A stretch of 37,776 bases of DNA from Ilumatobacteraceae bacterium (GTDB lineage Bacteria > Actinomycetota > Acidimicrobiia > Acidimicrobiales > Ilumatobacteraceae), in NCBI GenBank assembly GCA_030726975.1, contig JANRCO010000025.1, positions 1-37,776 on the forward strand, in the 5' to 3' direction. Position numbers and translations under genes: made by a program. Below the pieces are notes generated by a model. That model made no database searches and was not told where the DNA came from. It saw only the letters and a list, made by a program, of their open reading frames with translations. Position 1 is the first letter of the stretch. Each line of letters opens with the position of its first letter. Positions 14,883-22,936 of this stretch are shown here, piece by piece.

Positions 14883-17031
14883 CAGGTACTGCGCGCAACG
14901 CCACCGGAATTGCGCTCATGACAGGAATACCCGTAATGGGGTCGTATCCGCTTTGCAGGTCGATGAGGGCTCCCGTTGTTGAACCCACCACTGATAGGTC
15001 ATTTGGCGTGTCGGGTAGTCCACCCCAGGCATGGGCGAGTGACACCATGCCACGACGCACATCGTCGGCCGATTTCACCACTGCTTTAATTGAACCTTTT
15101 GGTGAAGCAACTTCAATCGTGTCGCCATCGGCGATGCCCAACTCAGCAAGGTCTAATGAGTTGACGTGAGCAAAGTTCGTACCTTCGCGCGCGCGCAGTT
15201 TTTCTACTTCGCGGCCCGATGAGTTGAAAACGCTCTTCAAACGCCGCGTGGTCATGCGAAAGGTATGCACCTCGGGGTCAAAACCATGGATGACCGCACC
15301 AGAAGACGACTCACGGAATACATCGTGCATCTCCTCAGCAATTCCTGCAGGAACCATTTCCAACCGCGCCTGGCTCGTTGGGTCTGCTGGCTGAACCGTA
15401 GTGATGTACTCAGGGAAAAGCTGACCACCCACATGTTTGCGCAATTCTGCAAGTGGCAACTTTGCTTTTGCATAAATGAGATCAAGTACATCGTCACCTG
15501 TGATGTGCATTCCCGGCGTGATGTCTCCACCTGGCATCTTGATAGTGATACCGAGTCGTGCCGCAACCTCGGTGTACACCTGCCACTCTTGGCGAATATC
15601 GCCGCGCATTTCCAAAATAGCTGGCGTGTAGTGCTGATACGGCTGATCGAACCAACGGTCGATAGTTGTAGGCACATCGGGTCGTTCCAAACTCAACGTG
15701 CTGGCAATGACGTAATGGGCAAGTTGTGCAGATGGCGACACGTGCACGTCCATGAGCACATGCAAGTCGAGCGCACGCAGCGCTTCCACAGTGGTGCGTT
15801 GGTCTGGCCACGACACCACGGGGTTTCCACCCAAAGTAAAGAGCGCACGAATTTGCCCTTCACCTTCGAGCAATATTTCTTCAGCAAGTGTCGACGTGGC
15901 TGCTTGCCCGCGCTGTATGTAGATGTCACGCATGCGCGACTTCGAGCCCTTCGTCAGCATCTCTGGCTTCGGAGGTATCACTCCTGCGCGAATTTGCCCG
16001 GGAGGAGTCATGAGACCACCTGGGTTGTACATCGTTTCGCCTTCACGGTTGTAGCGACCACACAAGGTGTTCAATGCCAGCACCAAGTGCTCGGTAAGCG
16101 ATGAGTGCGGTGCCATGTCGGGCCCAGTTCCGGTGGTTACTGCCCCGCGTGGGCCTTCTGCAAACTTTTTGGCAGCAGTAACAATGAGTTCTTGTTCTAC
16201 GCCCGCGCGCTGGCTGACATAGTCGAGGGTAAATGGATCGACGGCTATGCGCAGCTCGTCGAGGCCATTGACGTATCGACCACAAAAATCTTTGTCGTAT
16301 GAATCGGTCGCGAGAATTTGGCGAATGATGCCGGCGAGCAATGTGGGGTCTTCACCCGCACGTACCGGCAAATACAAATCGGCGTAGTGCGCTACTTCGG
16401 TGAATCGAGGGTCGATGACAATGAGAAAGAGACCACGTTCTTTTGCTTGACGCAAGCGCACGAGCGGGTTAAAACCAGGAATACCACCGGGGTATCCAAA
16501 TGTGCTCACCAATGTGTTGCACCCAATCACCATGGCAACATCGGCAGTTTCAAAACCCTGCACACCTGCGGCCCATGAACCGTGACGCAGTGGCGCAATT
16601 GCCTTGCCTGGTTGGTCGATAGATGATGAGGTGTAAAAACTTTCCGAACCAATTGCATTGTGGAATGCGGCAGCAATGGGAAGGCCCGTTGCGTTTTGAT
16701 ACGCAGCAGTTCCGCAGTAGGTAGCAATGGCACGTGGCCCGTACTTTTCAAGAATGCCTGCCAACTTGTCGGCAATTTCATCGAAAGCAACGTTGGTGTC
16801 GATGGGGTTCAATACATCACCTGTGCGCTTTAAGCTGGCGCGCAAACGACCAGGGTGCTCGTGTTGGCCACCTAAGTTACGGCCCTTCACACACGTGTAC
16901 CCCTCGTACATTGGGTCGTCTTGCACACCATGAACGCCAAGTACCGCATTACTCACGGTGTCGACATCAACATCAATTGCGCAGCCCGCGTGACAGAACC
17001 GGCAAAAACTACGACGTGTTTCAATGCTCAT
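14875..17031 (-). CDS. Molybdopterin oxidoreductase with N-terminal [4Fe-4S] site
   Basis: A 718-residue bis-MGD enzyme of the DMSO-reductase superfamily. Cys10, Cys13, Cys17 and Cys47 (FCRFCHAGC then YTCVKGR) form the N-terminal [4Fe-4S] motif found in formate dehydrogenases and Nap/Nas nitrate reductases. The middle (ATYCGTAAYQNATGLP, MVIGCNTLVSTFGYPGG, LIVIDPRFTEVAHYADLYLPVRAGED) is the molybdopterin-binding core, and the last 120 residues (MTTRRLKSVFNSSGRE onward) are the MGD-binding beta-barrel. No twin-arginine signal is visible, so it is probably cytosolic. No iron-sulfur or membrane partner gene is nearby, so the electron partner and substrate are unknown. A clear AGGGGG ribosome binding site precedes the ATG. 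The convergent cupredoxin overlaps its 3' end by eight bases. Confidence 0.9.
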   Translation of the reverse strand: MSIETRRSFCRFCHAGCAIDVDVDTVSNAVLGVHGVQDDPMYEGYTCVKGRNLGGQHEHPGRLRASLKRTGDVLNPIDTNVAFDEIADKLAGILEKYGPRAIATYCGTAAYQNATGLPIAAAFHNAIGSESFYTSSSIDQPGKAIAPLRHGSWAAGVQGFETADVAMVIGCNTLVSTFGYPGGIPGFNPLVRLRQAKERGLFLIVIDPRFTEVAHYADLYLPVRAGEDPTLLAGIIRQILATDSYDKDFCGRYVNGLDELRIAVDPFTLDYVSQRAGVEQELIVTAAKKFAEGPRGAVTTGTGPDMAPHSSLTEHLVLALNTLCGRYNREGETMYNPGGLMTPPGQIRAGVIPPKPEMLTKGSKSRMRDIYIQRGQAATSTLAEEILLEGEGQIRALFTLGGNPVVSWPDQRTTVEALRALDLHVLMDVHVSPSAQLAHYVIASTLSLERPDVPTTIDRWFDQPYQHYTPAILEMRGDIRQEWQVYTEVAARLGITIKMPGGDITPGMHITGDDVLDLIYAKAKLPLAELRKHVGGQLFPEYITTVQPADPTSQARLEMVPAGIAEEMHDVFRESSSGAVIHGFDPEVHTFRMTTRRLKSVFNSSGREVEKLRAREGTNFAHVNSLDLAELGIADGDTIEVASPKGSIKAVVKSADDVRRGMVSLAHAWGGLPDTPNDLSVVGSTTGALIDLQSGYDPITGIPVMSAIPVALRAVPAS

Positions 17032-17067
17032 GTATCCCCCTTGGCAATTTCACTGCTCAAGTAAACA

Positions 17068-17940
17068 CTAGGCGATTTCGTGAGGCTCACTTTCGTCGAG
17101 ACCCATGCCAAGAACAACATCTTCATAGTCAATGGTCCATAAACGCCCTGAGTTCACAGAGTCCGCTTCATAGCAACGCCAACCTAAGCGCCTTTGCACC
17201 TCCGGGCTGAACTTCCGCACAATCTCCCAAGGGTTCGCAATGGGCAGGGCCTCTTCGGGCGTCAGCCAGCCCACAACATGCGATACATGCATTCCCATGC
17301 GCCAGTTATCGACCGAGGTATTTGCCCCGCCGCCGTGCAATGTACGACCGGCGTACAGAAGCCCGCTGCCAGGCGCCATCTCGGCGTGCTCCACAAGGTG
17401 GTCACACGACCTATCGGAGAAGTCTGACCACAGGTGACTGCCTGGCACCACATTGGTCGCGCCGTTTTCCTTGGTGAACTCGCCAAGGGCAAGCATCCAA
17501 CTCACCGTTACCTCAGGTGATTCTGGAGTTTCAAAAAATGGCCAGTTGTTCACGTCGCGGTGCAACACCTGCGCGTTTTCTCCGGGGCCAATCACCATCA
17601 TTTGCGCCGAGTTCAACCACCAGTCGACTGCATTGTCTAACAACAGTTCGTTGCTGATTGCCGTCATGAGTGGATGCGTGAGCACTTCAATAAATGCCGG
17701 GCTGCGCTGTGCGAGTCGCCCAAAACGTTTTGTGTTCGTACCCCAAAATTTTTCCACGATCGGGTCGCCGCTGCGTGTGCCCGCATGCATGTTCTGAGTA
17801 ACAGTGTCGAGGTCGGCGCGCAGTTGCTGCACCAGATCGTTCGACAAAAGGTTTGCCACGATGACAGCGCCATCGCGCTCCATCACACTCAGAATCTCAC
17901 CTAATGATGCGGTGGACTCCAGCGTTACTACTGCACTCAT
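17068..17940 (-). CDS. Phytanoyl-CoA dioxygenase (PhyH) family Fe(II)/2-oxoglutarate oxygenase
   Basis: From the ATG at 17940 the protein has 290 residues. The 2-His-1-carboxylate facial triad is visible: His127 and Asp129 in QVLHRDVNNWP and His202 in RTLHGGGANTS, with Arg214 (NWRMG) as probable 2-oxoglutarate-binding residue. NGATNVVPGSHLW is the usual PhyH-family strand. Members hydroxylate phytanoyl-CoA, ectoine and many secondary metabolites; the substrate here is not shown. An in-frame TTG at 17952 would add four residues; the ATG is preceded by GAGAG and preferred. It ends 36 bases before the molybdopterin oxidoreductase ATG on the same strand and may be co-transcribed with it. The upstream terminator separates it from the PuuD-N-like gene. 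Confidence 0.87.
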   Translation of the reverse strand: MSAVVTLESTASLGEILSVMERDGAVIVANLLSNDLVQQLRADLDTVTQNMHAGTRSGDPIVEKFWGTNTKRFGRLAQRSPAFIEVLTHPLMTAISNELLLDNAVDWWLNSAQMMVIGPGENAQVLHRDVNNWPFFETPESPEVTVSWMLALGEFTKENGATNVVPGSHLWSDFSDRSCDHLVEHAEMAPGSGLLYAGRTLHGGGANTSVDNWRMGMHVSHVVGWLTPEEALPIANPWEIVRKFSPEVQRRLGWRCYEADSVNSGRLWTIDYEDVVLGMGLDESEPHEIA

Positions 17941-17989
17941 GGCTCTCAACAATCACTGGGGAACGATCACCGTAACAGGTGGAATAAAC

Positions 17990-18021
17990 AAAAAACCCCC
18001 GGCCGTAGCCGAGGGTTTTTT
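17990..18021 (-). terminator. Rho-independent terminator of the PuuD-N-like gene
   Basis: On the minus strand an eight-pair stem CCCTCGGC/GCCGGGGG (one G-U pair) with loop TACG is flanked by A6 and T6 runs and followed by more T. On the plus strand the wobble becomes an A-C mismatch, so the hairpin favours minus-strand termination. It lies 20 bases after the stop at 18041. Confidence 0.9.
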
Positions 18022-18040
18022 GACTAGAACGAAAAGTGAA

Positions 18041-18799
18041 TTAGCCGAGAAGAATCTCTGACAAGATCCACAACACGAGCCACAACACACCACCGGTGAT
18101 GAGTGCATTTTTGTGACTTTCATATGGCCAGAGCAACTTATTGGTTGCTGCAGTGCCGCCGAGAAGACCCAGTGCATTGATTTGCAAAATGGCTGTGAGA
18201 GCCATCGCGATAATGAAGAAGGTCCAAGCGTTTCCACTAGTTGCACCGGCAAATGCGCCACTGTAGAAGTGCGCTGCACCCACCATGAAGAACAACATGG
18301 GGAACGAGAAAATGAAGTTCTGACGTGAAGCAAGAAGAGCCTTACGACCAGCGCCAGGAGCGCTTGCGTTTGCTTCGCCACCTGCAAGCACATTGGCTGC
18401 GTTGGCAAGAACAATTTTTTGGTTCTTCCAGATGACCATCCATACGTTGGCGGCCATTATAATACCGAGCACCATTCCGATGCTGATAGCTACGTTGTGG
18501 CCAATTCCCTGCCCTGATGTTGAGGACATGAAGTCTTTGAAGTAGTTCTTCACCAAACCGGTAATGAGGATGCCGGTGACCAGAGTGGCAATAGCTGCCC
18601 AACGGAACCACCACAAAGCCCGACGAGCCACTTTGTCGATCGCGATGTTGCGAGCCTTGCCCTCATCGCCAAAAGCAGCAAAAGCTGGCACCTGGACGAG
18701 GTTGAAGTAATAGAGCAAACCGATCCAGCAAATGCCAGCAACGATGTGCAAATAGCGGAAGCCGAAGTTTCCGAGGTAGTCGCGAGTTAGCAACTCCAT
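18041..18799 (-). CDS. PuuD-N-type (urate hydroxylase membrane domain-like) integral membrane protein
   Basis: A 252-residue protein with about six membrane helices (approximately 14-34, 64-84, 98-124, 165-185, 190-213, 226-251). The first helix region RYLHIVAGICWIGLLYYFNLVQVPAF matches the membrane domain of PuuD-type urate hydroxylases (Urate_ox_N). In PuuD this domain is followed by a cytochrome c domain; here there is none and no CxxCH motif, and no purine-degradation gene lies nearby. Conserved histidines in membrane helices (His18, AAHF near residue 180) could bind haem, but this is inference. The gene is monocistronic: its own strong terminator follows, and an AAAGGGG ribosome binding site lies about nine bases before the ATG in the 96-base gap shared with ettA. 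Confidence 0.75.
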   Translation of the reverse strand: MELLTRDYLGNFGFRYLHIVAGICWIGLLYYFNLVQVPAFAAFGDEGKARNIAIDKVARRALWWFRWAAIATLVTGILITGLVKNYFKDFMSSTSGQGIGHNVAISIGMVLGIIMAANVWMVIWKNQKIVLANAANVLAGGEANASAPGAGRKALLASRQNFIFSFPMLFFMVGAAHFYSGAFAGATSGNAWTFFIIAMALTAILQINALGLLGGTAATNKLLWPYESHKNALITGGVLWLVLWILSEILLG

Positions 18800-18895
18800 G
18801 ATGTACGCCCCTTTGAGTCATTCAGAAAAACTGAAATAGATAACACCTGAAACGTACCACCCTTCATTGCCGAAGGCGGGTAACGTAAGGGCGCC

Positions 18896-20572
18896 ATGGC
18901 ACATGAATTCATCTACACCTGTTACAAACTGGCCCGGTTTTACCCACCAGACCGCACCATTTTGGAAAATATCTCCCTGTCCTTCTATCCGGGCGCCAAA
19001 ATTGGCGTCATTGGCTCCAACGGCAGTGGTAAATCCAGCTTGTTGCGCATCATGGCGGGTATCGACGACGAGTACACCGGCGAGGCTCGCCTCACCCCGG
19101 GTTTCAGCGTGGGTATGCTCGAACAAGAGCCGCGTCTCGACCCCTCCAAAGATGTCTTAGGAAACGTGATGGACGGCGTTGCCCCTATCCGCGACATGCT
19201 TGCACGCTACGACGAGGTCATGGCCATGTGGGCCGACCCCGACGCCGACTACGAAAAAGTAGGAGCGCTGCAGGCCGACCTCGAAAACAAAATTGCCGCT
19301 GCCGATGCATGGAGCCTCGACCGCAATGTTGAAATTGCCATGGACGCATTGCGCTGCCCACCGAACGACGCCGACGTCACCACACTCTCTGGTGGTGAAG
19401 CGCGCCGCGTGGCACTGTGTCGCCTCTTGCTCAGCCATCCCGACTTATTGTTGCTCGATGAACCCACCAACCACCTTGACGCCGAAAGCGTTTTGTGGCT
19501 GGAACGTTTTCTTCAGGAATACTCGGGCACCGTTGTGGCCATTACCCACGACCGTTACTTCCTCGACAACGTGGCCAAATGGATTTTGGAGCTCGATCGC
19601 GGCCGTGGCTTCCCCTTTGAAGGCAACTACTCCAGTTGGCTTGAGCAAAAGCAACAGCGCCTTTTGCAAGAAGACAAGACAAATGAAACGCGAGCTCGTT
19701 CTCTCCAACGTGAACTTGAATGGGTCAAGATGTCGCCCAAGGCTCGCCAAGCAAAAGGTAAAGCCCGCTTGTCTGCATACGAAAAGTTGCACGCTGAAGC
19801 ACAAGCTGCTGAAAGCGGACCCGACCGGATGGAAATTCCGATTCCGTCAGGGCCACGTCTTGGCGACACCGTTATTGAAGTGAAGAACCTCTCAAAAGGT
19901 TTTGGCGATCGTTTGCTCATCGACGACTTGTCTTTCACCTTGCCACCTGCTGGCATCGTGGGCATCGTGGGGCCAAACGGTGCGGGTAAAACCACACTGT
20001 TTCGCATGCTCGCCGGTTTAGAGTCACCCGACACTGGTTCGGTCACCATTGGCGACACTGTGCAGTTGAGCTACGTCGACCAAAATCGCGACAACCTCGA
20101 TGCCGCCGCCACTGTGTACGAAGAAATTACTGGTGGTGTTGAGCACATGAAAGTAGGAGGTCGCGAAATTCATGGCCGAGCCTATGTATCAAGTTTCAAC
20201 TTCAAAGGAAGCGACCAGCAAAAACTTGTGGGCGACTTGTCCGGTGGAGAAAGAAACCGCGTGCATCTTGCCAAGTTGTTGAAGCGCGGCGGAAACTTGC
20301 TCCTTCTCGACGAACCAACCAACGACCTCGATGTTGATACATTGCGCGCGCTCGAAACCGCGCTTGAAGGTTTCCCCGGTTGCGCCGTGGTCATCAGCCA
20401 CGATCGTTGGTTCCTCGACCGTATTGCCACTCACGTGCTCGCCTTTGAAGGCGATAGCCAAGTGCGCTGGTTTGAGGGCAACTTCAGTGAATACGAGTCG
20501 TGGCGACGCAAGGAACTCGGCTCTTCTGCCGATACCCCACATCGCATTAAGTACAAGCCCATCGCTCGCTAA
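18896..20572 (+). CDS. ettA: Energy-dependent translational throttle protein EttA (ABC-F ATPase)
   Basis: A 558-residue ABC-F protein (E. coli EttA has 555). Two ATP-binding cassettes are complete: Walker A at GSNGSGKSS (40-48) and GPNGAGKTT, signatures LSGGEARR and LSGGERNR, and Walker B LLLLDEPTNHLD and LLLLDEPTNDLD. The inter-domain linker is basic and helical (QRELEWVKMSPKARQAKGKARLSAYEKL). EttA binds the ribosomal E site and gates the first peptide bond by ATP/ADP level. The start MAHEFIYTCYKLARFYPPDR is the typical EttA opening. TAACGT (18881-18886) nine bases before the ATG is a candidate -10, giving a leader of only a few bases. It leads a plus-strand operon with the next two genes. 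Confidence 0.96.
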   Translation: MAHEFIYTCYKLARFYPPDRTILENISLSFYPGAKIGVIGSNGSGKSSLLRIMAGIDDEYTGEARLTPGFSVGMLEQEPRLDPSKDVLGNVMDGVAPIRDMLARYDEVMAMWADPDADYEKVGALQADLENKIAAADAWSLDRNVEIAMDALRCPPNDADVTTLSGGEARRVALCRLLLSHPDLLLLDEPTNHLDAESVLWLERFLQEYSGTVVAITHDRYFLDNVAKWILELDRGRGFPFEGNYSSWLEQKQQRLLQEDKTNETRARSLQRELEWVKMSPKARQAKGKARLSAYEKLHAEAQAAESGPDRMEIPIPSGPRLGDTVIEVKNLSKGFGDRLLIDDLSFTLPPAGIVGIVGPNGAGKTTLFRMLAGLESPDTGSVTIGDTVQLSYVDQNRDNLDAAATVYEEITGGVEHMKVGGREIHGRAYVSSFNFKGSDQQKLVGDLSGGERNRVHLAKLLKRGGNLLLLDEPTNDLDVDTLRALETALEGFPGCAVVISHDRWFLDRIATHVLAFEGDSQVRWFEGNFSEYESWRRKELGSSADTPHRIKYKPIAR

Positions 20573-20578
20573 GGCACC

Positions 20579-20893
20579 ATGACCAGTATCAAGATCTTCC
20601 GTTGGGCATGTGCGGTCACATTTGTTTGTGGCATTGCCGGCATCATTGTTTCCTCTATTGCAGGAAACAATGAAGGTTGGGTTGTCAGTATTGGTTTGAC
20701 CACCACTGCTGCAGCCATTGTGCTCATCGTTGTTTCAACTGTCACCGCAAAAGAGCGCATTCATGCCTTCAATGAAGTGGAAGCTGAATACCTCGAAACA
20801 AAAATTGATGAGCAAGTAATAAAGGGTGCTTCAGAAGAAGAACTTCGCGACATTGTGCGGCGCGCTATTGCGCTAGGGCAACGCTCCGCATGA
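20579..20893 (+). CDS. Small membrane protein of unknown function
   Basis: A 104-residue protein that I do not recognise. Two hydrophobic helices (about residues 8-28 and 34-56) are joined by a short loop GNNEGW and followed by a charged helical C-terminal half (AKERIHAFNEVEAEYLETKIDEQVIKGASEEELRDIVRRAI). A hairpin topology with both ends in the cytosol is likely. It begins six bases after the ettA stop and overlaps the next gene in an ATGA (20890-20893), so it is almost certainly translated. The tight coupling to the CysQ-like gene suggests co-expression, but no function follows from that. Confidence 0.8.
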   Translation: MTSIKIFRWACAVTFVCGIAGIIVSSIAGNNEGWVVSIGLTTTAAAIVLIVVSTVTAKERIHAFNEVEAEYLETKIDEQVIKGASEEELRDIVRRAIALGQRSA

Positions 20894-21678
20894 CCACCGA
20901 TGTTGCACTGACGCAAGAGCCCATACTCGATGACCATTTGCTTGCCGCCGCGCTTGCACGTGCTGCTGGGCAACAACTTCAAGAATTGCGTACTGCTCTT
21001 TTTGCGCAAGGTTCAACGCAATGGCACATCAAAGACACTGGCGACGAAGTTGGCCATCGCTTTCTCATGGAAGCCCTTGCTCACCATCGACCCAACGATG
21101 CGGTGTTGTCTGAAGAAGGCGCCGACAACAACAAGCGCTTGAGCGCCAACCGTGTATGGATTATTGATCCACTCGATGGCACGAATGAATACAGCGAAGA
21201 AGGCCGAGGCGACTGGGCAATACATGTTGCTTTATGGGAAAACGGCGAACTCACTGCAGGTGCAGTTGCTCTACCCGTTCTTGGCGTCACACTCAGCACC
21301 GACCCTGCCACGAAACCCGTACTTCCTACACCCCTGGCACGTAAACCACGCCTCATTACTTCTCGTAATCGCGCACCGTATTCGGCTCACCTCGTAGCCA
21401 ACGCCATCGACTGCGATGCCATTCGCATGGGTTCAGCAGGTGCAAAGGCAATGGCGGTTGTTCTAGGTGAAGCCGATATTTATGTGCACGACGGTGGCAT
21501 GCACCAATGGGACTCTGCAGCGCCTGTAGCTGTCGCTCGCGCAGCGGGCCTTCACACTTCTCGCATCGATGGTTCACCCTTTGTCTACAACCAACGCGAA
21601 ACATGGCTACCCGACCTCATTATTTGCCGACCCGAATTTGTAGAGCCGGTTATGAAGGCCTTGTGGAGTGACGACTAG
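20890..21678 (+). CDS. cysQ: 3'(2'),5'-bisphosphate nucleotidase / inositol-monophosphatase family (CysQ-like)
   Basis: A 262-residue Mg-dependent, Li-sensitive-type phosphatase. Metal ligands are seen in LSEEGAD (residues 74-79), WIIDPLDGTNEY (Asp93, Asp96) and the late GGMHQWDSAAP motif. The compact length and SEEG/DPLDGT pattern fit actinobacterial CysQ, which hydrolyses 3'-phosphoadenosine 5'-phosphate and related compounds, rather than SuhB. CysQ balances the PAPS/PAP pool and would connect with the cysH gene 4.5 kb downstream. It is the last gene of the ettA operon; its stop is one base from the stop of the convergent CoA-transferase gene. An inositol-phosphatase role remains possible. 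Confidence 0.82.
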   Translation: MTTDVALTQEPILDDHLLAAALARAAGQQLQELRTALFAQGSTQWHIKDTGDEVGHRFLMEALAHHRPNDAVLSEEGADNNKRLSANRVWIIDPLDGTNEYSEEGRGDWAIHVALWENGELTAGAVALPVLGVTLSTDPATKPVLPTPLARKPRLITSRNRAPYSAHLVANAIDCDAIRMGSAGAKAMAVVLGEADIYVHDGGMHQWDSAAPVAVARAAGLHTSRIDGSPFVYNQRETWLPDLIICRPEFVEPVMKALWSDD

Positions 21679-21679
21679 G

Positions 21680-22834
21680 TCACCTCTTCAATAGTGCTTC
21701 GGTGTGTTCACCTAAATACGGAACAGGGCCCGGACGAATTTCGTAATCTTCAAAGTCAACAGGGCTATTCACTGCTTCAAATGGTTCTTCACCATCACGC
21801 GGAGACATAGAAACAAATCCACCTGCAGCACGCGCTTGTGGGTCGAGAATAACGTCGACGATGGAGTTCACCGGCGCCCACCACACGTCGTGCTCGTCGA
21901 ACAAGGTAGTCCATTCACTCAATGGTTTTGTCGCAAAAAATGCATCGAGCAAGGCAATGAGTTCAACGTTGTTTTGTAAACGCAGTTGCGTAGTTGCAAA
22001 CTTATCAACCAGCAGTTCATCGGAGTTGATGGTGGCCAATAGTGCCGGCCAATGCCGATGCGCCTCAAGCCCCAGCAACCAAAAGCCCTTGCCGTCACCA
22101 GCTACATAACTGTTGATGAGAGGTGCACGACTGTTACTGCGCGAACGCGTGCTTTCCCGTTTACCAAATCGCAATTGGACACCAATATCCCATGCAATGT
22201 TGTACATCCCGTTGCGTAACAAACTTGTTGACACCATGCGACCCTCACCCGTGCGTTGCGCATCGAACAAAGCAGCGGTGACACCTGCAACAAGCGACAT
22301 TCCCGTTACGTGATCGCCGTGTCCGCTACGCAAGGTTGCCAATGTGTCACCAGGTGGAACCAGACTGTGTGCAGCACCCGAGCGCGCCCAATATCCACCA
22401 AGGTCGTAACCCGGCCGATGCGCATCGGGGCCTTCTAAACCAAAACCAGAAATGATGCCGTACACCAACTTCGGAAACTTTTGACGCAATGCCGGCGGGT
22501 CGATACCCAAACGCTGCAGTGCTGCAAATCGCAAGTTGGTGATGAAGATGTCGGCTGTTTCTAACAACGCCATCATCTGCGCCATTCCCTCTTCGGAACG
22601 CAAGTTGATGACAACCGATTTCTTTCCGCGGTTATCGATTTCAAAAGGAGGAACTGCCTTTTGCTCTTGCACACCAATTGCTCCGAAAACATTGCGTTGT
22701 GGGTCACCCGCAGGTGGTTCCACTTTCACCACGTCGGCACCCCAGTCTGCAAGCACTCCACCGCACGCTGGCCCAGCAACCCAAATGCCGAGTTCTACTA
22801 CTTTGACTCCAGCAAGTGGCCCTTGTCTCATCAT
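21680..22834 (-). CDS. CaiB/BaiF family (class III) CoA-transferase
   Basis: A 384-residue family III CoA-transferase. It opens GPLAGVKVVELGIWVAGPACGGVLADWGADVVKVEPPAGDP, and the catalytic aspartate is Asp144 in RPGYDLGGYWARSG, matching Asp169 of formyl-CoA transferase. Unlike the racemase at 1004-2161 it lacks the GHDINY and GDFGGGGM motifs, so it should be a true CoA-transferase. It moves CoA between carboxylic acids, which cannot be named from sequence. An AGGGG ribosome binding site lies just before two tandem ATGs. It is monocistronic, converging with cysQ and diverging from the ABC1 kinase across a 102-base gap. The CoA donor and acceptor remain unknown. Confidence 0.9.
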   Translation of the reverse strand: MMRQGPLAGVKVVELGIWVAGPACGGVLADWGADVVKVEPPAGDPQRNVFGAIGVQEQKAVPPFEIDNRGKKSVVINLRSEEGMAQMMALLETADIFITNLRFAALQRLGIDPPALRQKFPKLVYGIISGFGLEGPDAHRPGYDLGGYWARSGAAHSLVPPGDTLATLRSGHGDHVTGMSLVAGVTAALFDAQRTGEGRMVSTSLLRNGMYNIAWDIGVQLRFGKRESTRSRSNSRAPLINSYVAGDGKGFWLLGLEAHRHWPALLATINSDELLVDKFATTQLRLQNNVELIALLDAFFATKPLSEWTTLFDEHDVWWAPVNSIVDVILDPQARAAGGFVSMSPRDGEEPFEAVNSPVDFEDYEIRPGPVPYLGEHTEALLKR

Positions 22835-22924
22835 TTTCCCCTATTCACTGATGTGATTACTTTCATCATGTCACTCTCGCTCGTTTAATTCTCACTTGAA
22901 TAGGCGCACTTGCACTACACGGGG

Positions 22925-22936
22925 CAAACTAGGGGC
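22925..22936 (+). promoter_or_regulatory. Candidate -10 box (CAAACT), leaderless promoter of ABC1 kinase gene
   Basis: CAAACT (22925-22930) is six bases before the GTG at 22937. It departs from TANNNT at position one but keeps A2 and T6. It supports the GTG start over the TTG at 22910. Confidence 0.35.

Noticed and set aside
15265-16104. A 279-codon plus-strand frame inside the molybdopterin oxidoreductase gene
   Set aside because: It is fully antisense to the conserved Mo-binding core; no recognisable motif.
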